A DNA stretch of 64,000 nucleotides from Apoderus coryli (lineage: Eukaryota > Arthropoda > Insecta > Coleoptera > Attelabidae), in NCBI GenBank assembly GCA_911728435.2, contig OU452198.1, forward strand, positions 3,472,001-3,536,000, in the 5' to 3' direction. Shown piece by piece: positions 43,694 through 54,407 of the stretch. A model generated the notes under the pieces. That model made no database searches. It saw nothing but the letters and a program-made list of their open reading frames with translations, and had not been told where the DNA came from. The translations under genes were made by a program, and so were the position numbers. Position 1 is the stretch's first letter, and the number at the start of each line of letters is the position of its first letter.

Positions 43694-44296
43694 GGCTATC
43701 TACGAGTTGTTACTGGTGACGAAACATGGGTGGCCTACGTCACACGAGAATCGAAACAACAATCCATGGAATGGCGACATTCATCATCACCCAAAAGAGT
43801 GAAGTTTAAGCAAACAATTTCTGCCCGGAAAATCATGTGCACAGTTTTTTGGGACAGAAAAGGAGTATTGCTAGTGGAGTTTCTGCCTCGTAATGAGACA
43901 ATCAATGCAGCGTCTTATTGTGAGACATTGAACAATCTGCGTCGTGCAATCCAGAACAAAAGACGTGGCAAGTTGAGTAAGGGTATGGTTTTGCTGCATG
44001 ACAATGCCCGCCCACATGTGGCTAATCGGACCAAAGATCTCATCAAATCTTTTAAATGGGAAACTCTAGATCATCCTCCGTACAGCCCTGATCTGGCGCC
44101 CAGCGACTACCATTTGTTCCTGCACTTGAAGAAACACCTGGGTGGTCAGCGTCTTCAAGACGATAACGAAGTCAAAACATTTGTGATACAGTGGTTAACA
44201 AGTCAGGCGGCAGAATTTTATGAGGAGGGTATTCAAAAACTGGTGCCACGTTATGACAAGTGCCTCAATATTCACGGAAATTATGTAGAAAAGTAG
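43694..44296 (+). pseudogene. mariner transposase, N-terminally deleted, copy 1
   Basis: The frame is open from about 43694. It reads GYLRVVTGDETWVAYVTRES, KIMCTVFWDRKGVLLVEFLP, MVLLHDNARPHVANRT and PPYSPDLAPSDYHLFLHLKK, ending INIHGNYVEK-like at 44296. All three catalytic Asp of D,D34D are present (34 residues between the last two), but the roughly 150-residue paired-HTH DNA-binding half is missing. The deletion sits right before the GDETW block and is shared with copy 2. The protein could not recognise transposon ends by itself. It belongs to a different mariner subfamily from that at 27 kb. Confidence 0.85.
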
Positions 44297-45626
44297 ATTA
44301 AGGTACAGGCTTTCATGTAAAAATTAAATTATTGCGATATCTTTGCACGTCTTTTTTTAATTCCAAAACGGTACTTACTTAAAAAACATGCCTCGTATTA
44401 TTATGCCTTTGCCGTATAAAACATGGATATTTGCCCACCCTGTACATCGTAAAAAAATAACTGATTTTGTTTTATGAATTAGTAACTGTTTTCTTTGAGA
44501 TAATAAATTATTAGTATTATTTTAGTTAAATATAAATAAATATTGATAACAGAGCAGGGTGCGTTTATAGTTTATAGGAAAAAATACCCATAAAATTAGT
44601 TTTATAAACAAATAATTATATTGGTATTAAGGATTTGAGAAACATCGTAACACACCCTGTGAAAATCCCACGTATATATATTATATATCTAGCAAATTAT
44701 GTTAGTTTGTGACTAGATCTCAATTGGTAAACTATTAGTTAAAAGTTTAATTTTAATTTTTGGACATCTTGATATATATCTAAATATATTTGGAAATATG
44801 TTAATAAATTTAATTAAAATTGTTTCAATTTTTGCTATTTACAAATTTGGTGAGTTTTATCAATTATATCAATTACAAATACCTATAAATTTTAAATACG
44901 TTTACTAAAACTAACTTAATTATTTCAAAATGTTTTTATTTTAGTTAAATTAAAAAAGTAATCCTTAGGATGCAGTGTAACTTGTTTAAATCATTACGTG
45001 AGATACACCACCTATTTTTGAATTGAAACTGCCTTTAAATTTAACAATAAAAGGTCCAATGCCGTATTTAAAAAAACCATGTTGATGATGATTTTTCAAA
45101 AAATGAAACGTCGTAGTGAAATGAGCAAAATTTGATCACTAAATTTGGAGACTCTATATCTCGATAACGAAGCATTTGCGGACATGGGTTCAATGGCAAA
45201 AAATGCTTGAATTGTTTTCAAGAATCTCCATTTTTCGTTTGTTGCAACCATAATGAATCACCCTGTATCAGTCAACTAGCGGTGATGTAATAACTCATCC
45301 AGATGAAGTTTACAGTACGAGACGCAGCCGAGTATTGTAACTCATCCGGTGGAATTTCTCGATAGTGATAATATCATTGCGAGTCGTGTATATGATGGAC
45401 TGGATTAAGGTGGTGGTTGTTTTATTGTATATACAGAGTGTTTCAAAAAGGCGTGGCAAGCTGACAACGTTATCTTAAACAATAGAAATTTGAAAAAAAA
45501 TTGGATACGTCACTGTGTGTAGCGTCAAATTATCTCTAACTTTTATTAAAACAATTTTCACGTAACTCTAATAGCAACGAAAATATGAGGGAAAAAAGAA
45601 AATGACAAAATGAAAATCAAGTTAGC

Positions 45627-46229
45627 GGCTATATACCAGTTGTTACTGGTGACGAAACATGGGTGGCCTACGTCACACCAGAATCGAAACAACAATCCAT
45701 GGAATGGCGACATTCATCATCACCCAAAAGAGTGAAGTTTAAGCAAACAATTTCTGCCCGGAAAATCATGTGCACAGTTTTTTGGGACAGAAAAGGAGTA
45801 TTGCTAGTGGAGTTTCTGCCTCGTAATGAGACAATCAATGCAGCGTCTTATTGTGAGACATTGAACAATCTGCGTCGTGCAATCCAGAACAAAAGACGTG
45901 GCAAGTTGAGTAAGGGTATGATTTTGCTGCATGACAATGCCCGTCCACATGTGGCTAATCGGACCAAAGATCTCATCAAATCTTTTAAATGGGAAACTCT
46001 AGATCATCCTCCATACAGCCCTGATCTGGCGCCCAGCGACTACCATTTTTTCCTGCACTTGAAGAAACACCTGGGTGGTCAGCGTCTTCAAGACGATAAC
46101 GAAGTCAAAACATTTGTGATACAGTGGTTAACAAGTCAGGCGGCAGAATTTTATGAGGAGGGTATTCAAAAACTGGTGCCACGTTATGACAAGTGCCTCA
46201 ATATTCACGGAAATTATGTAGAAAAGTAG
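45627..46229 (+). pseudogene. mariner transposase, N-terminally deleted, copy 2
   Basis: As copy 1, with three residue differences in the readable C-terminal 188 residues: TRES to TPES, KGMVLL to KGMILL, DYHLF to DYHFF. The frame remains open although the gene was already truncated when duplicated, which points to little elapsed time rather than to selection. Confidence 0.85.
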
Positions 46230-47003
46230 ATTAAGGTACAGGCTTTCATCTAAAAATAAAATTATTGCGATATCTTTGCACGTCTTTTTTTAATTCTAAA
46301 ACGGTACTTACATGGATATTTGCCCACCCTGTACATCGTAAAAAAATAACGGATTTTGTTTTATGAATTAGTAACTGTTTTCTTTGAGATAATAAATTAT
46401 TAGTATTATTTTAGTTAAATATAAATAAATATTGATAACAGAGCAGGGTGCGTTTATAGGAAAAAATACCCATAAAATTAGTTTTATAAACAAATAATTA
46501 TATTGGTATTAAGGATTTGGGAAACATCGGAACACACCCTGTGAAAATCCCACGTATATATATTATATATCTAGCAAATTATGTTAGTTTGTGACTAGAT
46601 CTCAATTGGTAAACTATTAGTTAAAAGTTTAATTTTAATTTTTGGACATCTTGATATATATCTAAATATATTTGGAAATATGTTAATAAATTTAATTAAA
46701 ATTGTTTCAATTTTTGCTATTTACAAATTTGGTGAGTTTTATCAATTATATCAATTACAAATACCTATAAATTTTAAATACGTTTACTAAAACTAACTTA
46801 ATTATTTCAAAATGTTTTTATTTTAGTTAAATTAAAAAAGTAATCCTTAGGATGCAGTGTAACTTGTTTAAATCATTACGTGAGATACACCACCTATTTT
46901 TGAATTGAAACTGCCTTTAAATTTAACAATAAAAGGTCCAATGCCGTATTTAAAAAAACCATGTTGATGATGATTTTTCAAAAAATGAAACGTCGTAGTG
47001 AAA

Positions 47004-47270
47004 ATTTGTAAATCCTATTTTATTCTCACTAAAAAGTAACAATGAGAAAGTGCTTTTCATTTTTTTATATCTGTAAAAATAATGTCTGAAATAAATAAAA
47101 ACTAAAATCGTTTTTTTCAAACATTCTCGAAACCGGCTAAAGCTAGTTTACTTTTGAAAACACCATTTCAAAGGTAGTTAAATTGTACAATATTTCTCTA
47201 ATTCAACTGACTCCTACCGTTTCCAAGATTCCAATGCTATCCCATTCTTATCTTGGACACAGTGTACCTA
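47004..47270. repeat. right arm of MITE family D
   Basis: Continues family D from the end of duplication copy 2: GAGAAAGTGCTTTTCATTTT, TTCTCGAAACCGGCTAAAG, GCTATCCCATTCTTATCTTG, ending GACACAGTGTA near 47264. Confidence 0.75.
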
Positions 47271-47274
47271 TATA

Positions 47275-47837
47275 CAGGGTATCCGGAAAAAGGAGGTCAA
47301 TCCGTTAACCACAGATTCTGTGGGCAAAAATAATATGAGTTTTAAAATGTCATTTTTCATTTTAGCCCTCCATGTTCGATATACAGGGCGTCAAAGTTGA
47401 AAATTTAAAACCAATATTTTTAAATAATTCTAGTATTTATTGAGATATTGGATTCAAATTTAGTGTGTTGCTTCAGCATAAAGAGCTACTTCTTTCCAAA
47501 AAAGAACACAAAAAACAATTCCTTAATAGCCGAAATACGGAATGTTCAGTACCCATTGACCCCCCAAGTATTTATCACTTAAGTCAATGACTTTTGAACT
47601 AAGTTTTTATAGGTTACTATGTATTTTTGATTATTTTTTAACTCTTATAAAATTTGGATAAAATTATTTGTTTTTGAGATATTTTGAAAAGTATTGGCTC
47701 CTGTTGTCTACGCGGCTCACGGTATTTTCACTACTAAATCAAGCATATTTAACTCAAATTACCATTACCGTGCAATTTTCAACTTTGCTCAAGGAATCTG
47801 TGGTTAACGGATTGACCTCCTTTTTCCGGACACCCTG
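47275..47837 (-). mobile_element. internally deleted DUF4817 transposon (MITE), inverted relative to parent
   Basis: A 563-bp element with CAGGGTATCCGGAAAAAGG at the left, the matching end at the right and TA at both sides. The left 500 bp match the right end of the complete element at 6383-8836 in reverse, including unique DNA beyond its inverted repeat (GCGGCTCACGGTATTTTCAC, matching about 8330-8405). The remaining end was kept for only about 60 bp. So all coding sequence and most of one inverted repeat were deleted. It is non-autonomous; the intact relative could act in trans if active. Confidence 0.85.
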
Positions 47838-47861
47838 TATATATAAATCTTTGGTATATAC

Positions 47862-48305
47862 AGTCGACACTGTTTATAGTAAAACTCTATATAGTGAAAA
47901 ACTGTTTAAAGTGCAAATTTTTCAAGACGTAGAATATTTTAATGAAATTTAATGTAAAAGCTGCATATAGTAAATCTTTAAAATGAGTAGCACTCTATAG
48001 AATAAAATTTTTACCGGACTTTTATGTATAAATTTATATTCATTTATTGGCATCTTGACCTTTTCGGGTTTCCCATTTACATTTTTATATCGCATTCTTT
48101 CTAAAATGTTCTTAACGCGTTCATAACGCCTCTTGGTAGGCAATAAAGCAGGTAAATTTCTGTGAGAATTCCTAACCCATTTTATACAGTTTTGGAGGAA
48201 GTGGATAAAGGCTGCAAAAAAAATGATGTTGCTGCAAAATTCGGTGTTTCCCCAAGTTGTGTATCTCTGATAGTAAAAACTCGCGAAAGTATCATCAAGA
48301 AGAAT
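47862..48305 (+). pseudogene. Tigger/pogo-like element fragment
   Basis: Starts CAGTCGACACTGTTTATAGT, which resembles Tigger-type ends, followed by AACTCTATATAGTGAAAAAC. At 48160-48300 a frame reads YTVLEEVDKGCKKNDVAAKF and GVSPSCVSLIVKTRESIIKK, the psq/CENP-B N-terminal helix-turn-helix of Tigger transposases. No DDE domain follows. It abuts the intron-exon boundary of the Ly6 gene at 48375. Confidence 0.65.
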
Positions 48306-48374
48306 TTTTTTTTATTTATTTATCTCTATCATTTTTTTTTTTGCAAAATGAACATTATAACATTTTTCTTTCAG

Positions 48375-51300
48375 TTTTTGTAGCAGCCAGTCCATCACAA
48401 TGCTACTTCTGTGACGGTCCATTTTGTACAGATCATTTCGATACCACACAGGGATTAGTGAAAAGTTGTACCTCGTTATTATCATTTTCTTCAAAACTCG
48501 AAGGTTTCCCAAGTGGCAGTAATGAGATTAGTAAAAGATTCATCAGTCCTAGCAACATATTTTTAACGCTGAAGAAGAAACTGTTAAATTCAATGAAGTA
48601 TTTATCAACTGATAACGTTTGTGTTAAGGCGAACTATTACCATGGTAAGCACAAATCATTGGCGTAAATTTCCTGCACAATGGCTTCACTAAACTATTAT
48701 GTTGGGGAGGGGGATTAAAAACGCAAAATAGCGCTTTCTAATTTATTTTCCTGATTAACTTTACTTACCCGACCCATAAGGAAAGTATTGTGAACGCGCT
48801 AAAGAAAAATTTGAGATAAAGACGTATATAACCATTTTGAAGTCCCCTGAGACGATTGAGACCATTTCCACATGGAAGTCTTCCACGATAGCGCCTAACG
48901 TTCCAACCAATTGAGCTAAATTTAGATGAATTTGGGAATTTTGGGACCAAACCAAAAAAAACCAAACCAAAAACAACCCAACCCAACCCAACCCAAACCA
49001 ACCCAACCCAACAAAAACCCTACCCTGTACTTAAAAATCAGCAAAAACCCTACCCTGTACTTAAAAACCAACCAAAACCAAAAAAACCAAACCAAAAAAA
49101 ACCAAACCAAAAACAACCCAACCCAACCCAAACCAACAAAAACCCTACCCTGTACTTAAAAACCAACAAAAACCCTACCCTGTACTTAAAAACCAACCAA
49201 AACCAAAAAAACCAAACCAAAAAAAACCAAACCAAAAAAAACCCAAACCAAACCAAAAACAACCCAAACCAACAAAAACCCTATCCTGTACTTAAAAACC
49301 AACAAAAACCCTACCCTGTACTTAAAAACCAACCAAAACCAAAAAAACCAAACCAAAAAAAACCAAACCAAACGAAAAACAACCCAACCCCACCCAACCA
49401 AAACCCTACCCTGTACTTAAAAATCAACAAAAACCCTACCCTGTACTTAAAAACCAACCAAAACCAAAAAAACCAAACCAAAAAAACCAAACCAAAAAAA
49501 ACCCCAACCAAACCAAAAACAACCCAACCCAAACGAACAAAAACCCTACCCTGTACTTAAAAACCAACAAAAACCCTACCCTGTACTTAAAAACCAACCA
49601 AAACCAAAAAAACCAAACCAAAAAAAACCAAACCAAAAACAAGCCAACCCAACCCAGTCCAGCTGAATCGAACCGACCCAACCCAGTCCAGCTGAATCGA
49701 ACCGACCCAACCCAGTCCTCCTTCGCAACTTTTTTTAGCTCAATTTCGCCCGCAGTCCATATGAACTCAACTTGTGTTTGTACTTAAATCTTAACAATGT
49801 GTTTAAAAGCTTGAAATTGTTTTGTACTGACACCACAAAGAAAAATTATATATATATATATTTTTTTTTTAGACAGTGACAACCAGAATAGAACCCTAAG
49901 AGCTTGTCTACCAAGGTCTGTTTTAGGAGAATCTGTATGTAATACTGTGTCAGGTAAGCACTAATTTTGTTGTATGTTGCCAAGTATGTCCCAGACATGT
50001 TCAATCGGATTCATGTCCGGGGAATATAAACGTTTTTTTATTCTTGCGTATGTATTTGACTTTAGAAACTACTCTATTAGCCACAGATTTTTAGAAAAGC
50101 TTAAGTTTTGTTTTTAGATGCTCTTATATGTTCAATTTGCATGTCTTAAGGAAGTCAATCATTAAATCGTAGACGGTTTTCTTATGACTTCCTTAATAAG
50201 TGAGTTTTCAGAGTGAATGAAAAACCAAATTCTTAGAAAACATCAGCCTTTAATTTGCCATTATCGTTCACGCCACAGATCGCTCCAAAAGAAAGGAAAA
50301 TATATTAATTTCTTTTTACCTTTGTATATGACATATGTCGATATTTTAAAGAAAAGTTACTTGGTATAATATTTGGCACAACCCGCCGATGTTCAATTTT
50401 TTATAGCGTTTACAGCTTTTTTGCTATGACTCCAGTGGCGGCTCGTGAGGCCTGAAAGAAGTTAGGCACAACAAGGTGGAAATAAGGCAATAACACCCAA
50501 AATTTTTCAAAATAAAGAATTAAAATGATTTGATGATTTTTTAAATATATAATAACATTTTGCTAAACGCACCATGACCATTAACAAAACTTTCATCCAC
50601 GCTGGTTCATGGAGGGACGAACTCAGCGACCACAAAAAATTAATATAAAAAAAAAATAGACTAATAGAATATTTTGAAGAACATGACCTGTTTGACTCTG
50701 CTCAGTTTGGTTTTCGATCCAGACGGAGCACGGTCAAAGCAGTGTAGGAGATTGTGGCAGGCATAGTTGATGCCTTTGAGCGGGGGGAGCACGCATCGTT
50801 GATGGTGTGTGACCTTGCCAAGGCGTTCGACTGTGTCTCGCATACTATTCTTTTGGAAAAGTTGCATTTTTACGCTGTGAGAGGTGTTCCTTGTTGGAAT
50901 CTTATAAAGTCCTACCTCACTGGAGACAACCGTGTGTTAAAGTGGGAAATATTGAGTCCATCAGGGTTGACGTCAAGCACGGTGTGCCTCAGGGGTCGGT
51001 ACTGGGTCCCCTGTTTTTCATAATATATATAAACGATATATGTTCTTACATGAACGACAAATGTCGCTGTGTATTGTTTGCTGATGACACGTCCTTTTTA
51101 AGCACATCGGGAGTGTTTGAGAATCTCAACATTTTGTCTAGGGATGTCCTGGAAGCAGCCAAAATCTGGTTCTCAACAAATAATTTACAATTAAATTGCA
51201 ACAAAACTAAACAAATTTGTTTTTCTAGTAACACTAAATTTGCTAGTAATGACTCTTGCAAAATACTTGGGATTGTTGTTGATGGCGGTTTGAATTGGGC

Positions 51301-52327
51301 CGAACACGTGAGTCAGCTGAGTAGTAAGCTGTCTGGTATTTTATTTGTAATTAGGCAACTCAGAATGGCGCTTTCCTTTGAGGTTCTTAAGTCTGTCTAT
51401 TATGGATTATTTCATTCGCGTATTGTATACGGAGTTATTCTTTGGGGCAACTCACCCAACGCGTTACAGGTTTTTAGGCTACAGAAAAAAGGTGGCTGGC
51501 TGGTGCGGGGCATATTGATCACTGTCGTCCATTCTTTCTTGGGTACAGGATAATGCCTTTGCCTTGTGTTTATGTGTATCACCAGCTCATGGAAATTCAT
51601 GAGCATAAGGATAAGTTCCCTAGGCACGGACAGGTTGATGACCACAATACTCGTTCAGTTGGGCTGACCAATATTATGGTTGGTATGTTATTGGGCCATT
51701 CTTCATTGATGACAAGCTTACAGCTGAGAAATATTTAAATTTGCTAAGAGAAGAAATTGTACCCGCTGTTTTGGCAGTGCGCCCAATTAATGAAGTTTGG
51801 TTACAGCAAGACGGTGCTCCTAGTCATTTTGGGGAGAGATGTGCGGCAATCTTTGGATGAAGTTTTTGCAAAAAGATGGTTTGGTCGTCGAGGAGTTATC
51901 GGATGCAAATTGTCATAGCAACATAGCTGTTAAAAATTATACCAACTAACTTTCCTTGAAAAACATTTTCCAAAATCACGATTATTTTCGGAAATATACA
52001 AGTGTTTCCACACTTTATACTCACTCTGTATAAGAACCATGGTTTAAGAGAAAATGGATGTTAAACTTAGAGTAAATTACGACCCTTCGGCTAATTTTCC
52101 CAGCAGTGTGTGTATTTAATTTAAATTCAGCAAATTGACAATTCCATTTAAAAATCCGAATTTCTGTTGATTTCTTTGCAGGCGTCTACGGCTCAGTTGG
52201 AAAAGTAACACAATGTTACGTGTGCAACAATAACCTTTGTAATGATGGGGTCAAAATAAAGAGCGTCCGGTATTTTGTTCCCATGACCATCATTATTGTA
52301 CTTTTTGTAACAAAGATTTACGTGTGA
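48375..52327 (+). CDS. Ly6/uPAR three-finger protein, last three coding exons
   Basis: Three exons join in consistent phase 1: 48375-48644 (after TTTCAG, before GTAAGC), 49873-49953 (after TTTTAG, before GTAAGC), 52182-52327 (after TTGCAG, stop TGA 52325-52327). The protein starts at the end of a signal peptide (FVAASPSQCYFC). It then shows ten cysteines in Ly6 order: QCYFCDGPFC, VKSC, NVCVK, LRACLP, ESVCN and the closing QCYVCNNNLCND. A hydrophobic tail (RYFVPMTIIIVLFVTKIYV) suits a GPI-anchor signal. Such proteins sit on the outer cell surface; insect relatives include sleepless/quiver-type regulators and septate-junction factors. The loop between Cys4 and Cys5 is unusually long (about 45 residues). 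The first exon with the start codon was not found. Introns of 1.2 and 2.2 kb hold a minisatellite and retrotransposon debris. A convergent relative lies at 59.6 kb. Confidence 0.82.
48925..49735. repeat. strand-asymmetric minisatellite, about 125-139 bp period
   Basis: Intron 1 of the visible Ly6 gene carries about six units of CCAAACCAAAAA/CCCAACCCAACC tract followed by ACCCTACCCTGTACTTAAAA twice per unit; ACCAACCAAAACC starts near 49067, 49192, 49328, 49453 and 49592. The plus strand is almost free of G. The minus strand has runs such as (GGGTT)n near 48970-49015 that meet the rule for G-quadruplex formation. Several frames stay open only because of composition; I see no evidence for coding. 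A shorter AGTCCAGCTGAATCGAACCG repeat (two units) closes the array near 49656-49716. Confidence 0.85.
49960..50660. other. intron sequence with a possible hAT end
   Basis: Part of the second visible intron of the Ly6 gene. CAGTGGCGGCTCGTGAGGCC near 50432 resembles the terminus of hAT-type elements, but no partner end was found. Confidence 0.35.
50665..51690 (+). pseudogene. non-LTR RT relic inside Ly6 intron
   Basis: Frames give EYFEEHDLFDSAQFGFRSRR, LMVCDLAKAFDCVSHTILLE (motif A), HGVPQGSVLGPLFFIIYIND (motif B), CRCVLFADDTSFLSTSG (intact FADD), DSCKILGIVVDGGLNWAEHV, RIVYGVILWGNSPNALQVFR and a C-terminal GQVDDHNTRS. Frameshifts lie near 50935 and 51490 and a stop near 50746. It lies in the same orientation as the host gene and is of the family seen at 31.0 and 34.0 kb. 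No 3' tail; the next DNA is a transposase scrap. Confidence 0.82.
51675..51910 (+). pseudogene. mariner-superfamily DDE scrap
   Basis: Reads IGPFFIDDKLTAEKYLNLLR, EEIVPAVLAVRPINEVWLQQ then DGAPSHFGERCAAIFG and, after a stop, FAKRWFGRRGVIG. This is the middle of a DUF4817/Tc3-like transposase up to and past the second catalytic Asp (QQDGAPSHF). It is cut off before the third block. Confidence 0.7.
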
Positions 52328-52569
52328 GATAGAGGAATTTACTACTACGACAGAGAGCGAAACAAGTACATAATACAGCAGTTAGCACGACTGTGTTCCA
52401 TTTCATTTATTTTATTTTTTTTTTTGTTATTATATCATGAGTATATGTAATTTAATTTATTTTAATAGACACAGACAGTTTTTTTTTGTTGGATTGTACT
52501 AGTTAGTTTTAATTAAAAATATATGGAATCACTAGAATTAGTTGCTTTACTTTACTTACTTTATGTTCA

Positions 52570-53125
52570 AATAAAACCAAGTCTGCTCCACAAAAACATT
52601 CGTATATGTATTCACAACATTAGAGGACAATCAGACATATTTCGAGGTCATCAGGACTGATCATCAGTGACATATTACAAAAATGTTCATTACATTGGTT
52701 GAATAAATGTTAAAATAAATAAATATACAAGCTAGAAAGGAAAGAACAACATTCTTAGGACGATACTTGTGAACTACCTATGAGCTGCGTGGACTTTTTC
52801 TCATAGCTCATAGGTAGTTCACAAGTATCGTCCTAAGAATCTTCTCGCAGCTAAGTAACGATCGTGATAATAAATAAAAAGAAAAACCCACAACATCATT
52901 GTGGTACAATATCATTATATAACAATATTGAAATTTGAATAATTATTAGAATTCTGTTTTTTACATAAGAAATTTTTTCACAAAATAGTAAGTTTTTTAA
53001 ACTATATATTCAACCATTAGTACGTCTTACCAATGTTGTTCTTTCCTTTCTAGCTTATATATTTATTTACTTTAACATTTATTCAACCAATGTAATGGAA
53101 AATTTTTGTAATATGTCACTGATGA
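52570..53125 (-). mobile_element. hammerhead retroelement family P1, foldback copy
   Basis: On the minus strand the 3' end (TTTTTGTGGAGCAGACTTGG, near 52600-52580) matches the P1 terminus TTTTGTGGAGTAGACG seen at 61.65 kb, with a hammerhead motif about 60 bp upstream. About 52680-52745 is repeated in reverse at 53030-53100, and a separate 36-bp palindrome (52748-52784 / 52803-52840) lies between. The far arm ends right after CTGATGA of a second, broken ribozyme at about 53118-53124, where an I/R1-type RT relic begins. Confidence 0.6.
52628..52676 (-). ncRNA. decayed hammerhead ribozyme motif
   Basis: Minus strand: CTGATGA (52667-52661), an imperfect stem II, CGAAA (52644-52640), TATGTC with the cleavage position after C52634, and TGA pairing to TCA in a short stem I. 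The core bases are present, but stems I and II are weak. Confidence 0.5.
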
Positions 53126-54045
53126 GGAGACCTGGTGGTGTAATTGACACAATAATGCGACGATTTCGATAATGATTGCAGCGGAGTGTGTTGTCCATTT
53201 TTTAATGGCAGTCAATACACTTTTGGAGTCCGAACAGATGATGACATCATGAAAATCTAGTGTAGGAATGATTCTTAGAACGTTGAGAATTGCGATGGCT
53301 TCGATAGTGAAGGTGGATACCTCTGATCTAATCCTATATTTCATATATAATTCTAAGTCTTCAACGTATGCTGAACAACCGGAACCTAATTCAGTTTTAG
53401 ATCCGTCTGTCAAGATGGCCAAACTTGATTTGTATATAGCATAATATGCCTGAAATATGATTTTATTCAATACACATTGACTAGAAAATTCTGGAAATTC
53501 AACTTGTGGTTCAAAGCCAATCGTACTAATGTCATAAGAAGAAATTGGAAAAAGGGGTTCTGTACGAATTGTCTTGCTCCAGCTTGTGGTTTCAGTGAAA
53601 GCATCACTTAAAGGTGGGGAGGGCTTTTTCACCCAAAATGGGTTTATTAGATTTTGCGCAGCAATGACCGAGTGCATTATGCATTGATCTTGAAAATTGT
53701 GATAGGCTCGTAGTTTTAGCATGAATTTAGTCGCTAATAGTTCTCTTCGCAGATCTAGTGGCATTTCACATGCCTCTACTTCCATCACCTCAATTGGCCA
53801 AGATTTAATAATAATTTTAATAATCTTATGCCTTTATTCTTTATTGTCTCAATGCGCCGCAAGTTCGCTCTCGCTGCCAATCCATAGAAAATTGAGCCGT
53901 AGTCAATGACTGATCTTATTAGTGATCGATATAGTATCATGGCGATATTTACATCTGCACCCCAGGCAGGATTAATACAGCATCGCAACAGGTTGAGGTT
54001 CTTTTCACACTTAGAAATTATCAAATCAATATAAGGCCTCACTAT
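53126..54045 (-). pseudogene. I/R1-type retrotransposon fragment with RNase H domain
   Basis: Minus strand from 54042: RPYIDLIISKCEKNLNLLRC, SLIRSVIDYGSIFYGLAARA (RT thumb), then after a one-base shift near 53785 a connection region and an RNase H domain: LAILTDGSKTELGSGCSAYV (first Asp), STFTIEAIAILNVLRII (Glu) and IICSDSKSVLTAIKKW (second Asp). The three visible RNase H carboxylates are intact. Coding is cut at about 53126 by the P1 foldback, before the last RNase H motif. A C-terminal RNase H separates this from the Jockey-like fragments elsewhere in the window. Confidence 0.82.
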
Positions 54046-54206
54046 TTTTATTTTCGATTTGGGTTTGTGTATTTGTTTGTGTATTTGTTTCTTTACTGCA
54101 ATTTCCAGTAGAAATTCTTGCTTTTACAATGTCTTTCAAAAAGAGAAGAGAATGAAAATATGGCCATTTTGACGTGCAATCAGGCGCCGAATCTCCAGAT
54201 CGATTG

Positions 54207-54389
54207 ATATCCTTCAACAAAATTTTAAATAAGATTTTTTTTTTCAGAAAATGCATTACGAAAAAAATGGAAATATTTGCGGGGTGTTTTCCTAGCTCCA
54301 CTGGAAACTGATCCCGCAAATATTTCTATTTTTTTCGTAATGCATTCTCTGAAAAAAAAATCTTATTTAAAATTTTGTTGAAGGATATT
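54207..54389. repeat. 77-bp-arm palindrome
   Basis: ATATCCTTCAACAAAATTTT... (54207-54283) is mirrored by its reverse complement (54313-54389) with few mismatches, around a 29-base spacer (TGTTTTCCTAGCTCCACTGG...). No ORF; its origin is unclear. Confidence 0.8.
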
Positions 54390-54407
54390 AACTTTTCATT
54401 ATTTGAG

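Larger units (their letters stand above)
43186..47003. repeat. tandem duplication, about 1.93 kb unit, two copies
   Basis: Copy 1 (43186-45119) and copy 2 (45120-47003) are direct repeats offset by 1934 bp at their start and 1882 bp at their end; copy 2 has lost small blocks (for example 43 bp after AACGGTACTTAC near 46310, and 7 bp near 46455). The junction joins ...GTAGTGAAA to ATGAGCAAAATTTG, and the outer ends share only GAAA, so a microhomology-type tandem duplication is likely. Each copy holds a half-mariner ORF and part of MITE family D. Base differences are few, so the event is recent. Confidence 0.9.

Noticed and set aside
48760..49681. Many overlapping open frames (FWFGFFWFG-like repeats on minus, NPTQPKPTQP on plus) as coding genes
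   Set aside because: They arise from the low-complexity minisatellite, are open in several frames at once, and have no start context, domain or splice logic.
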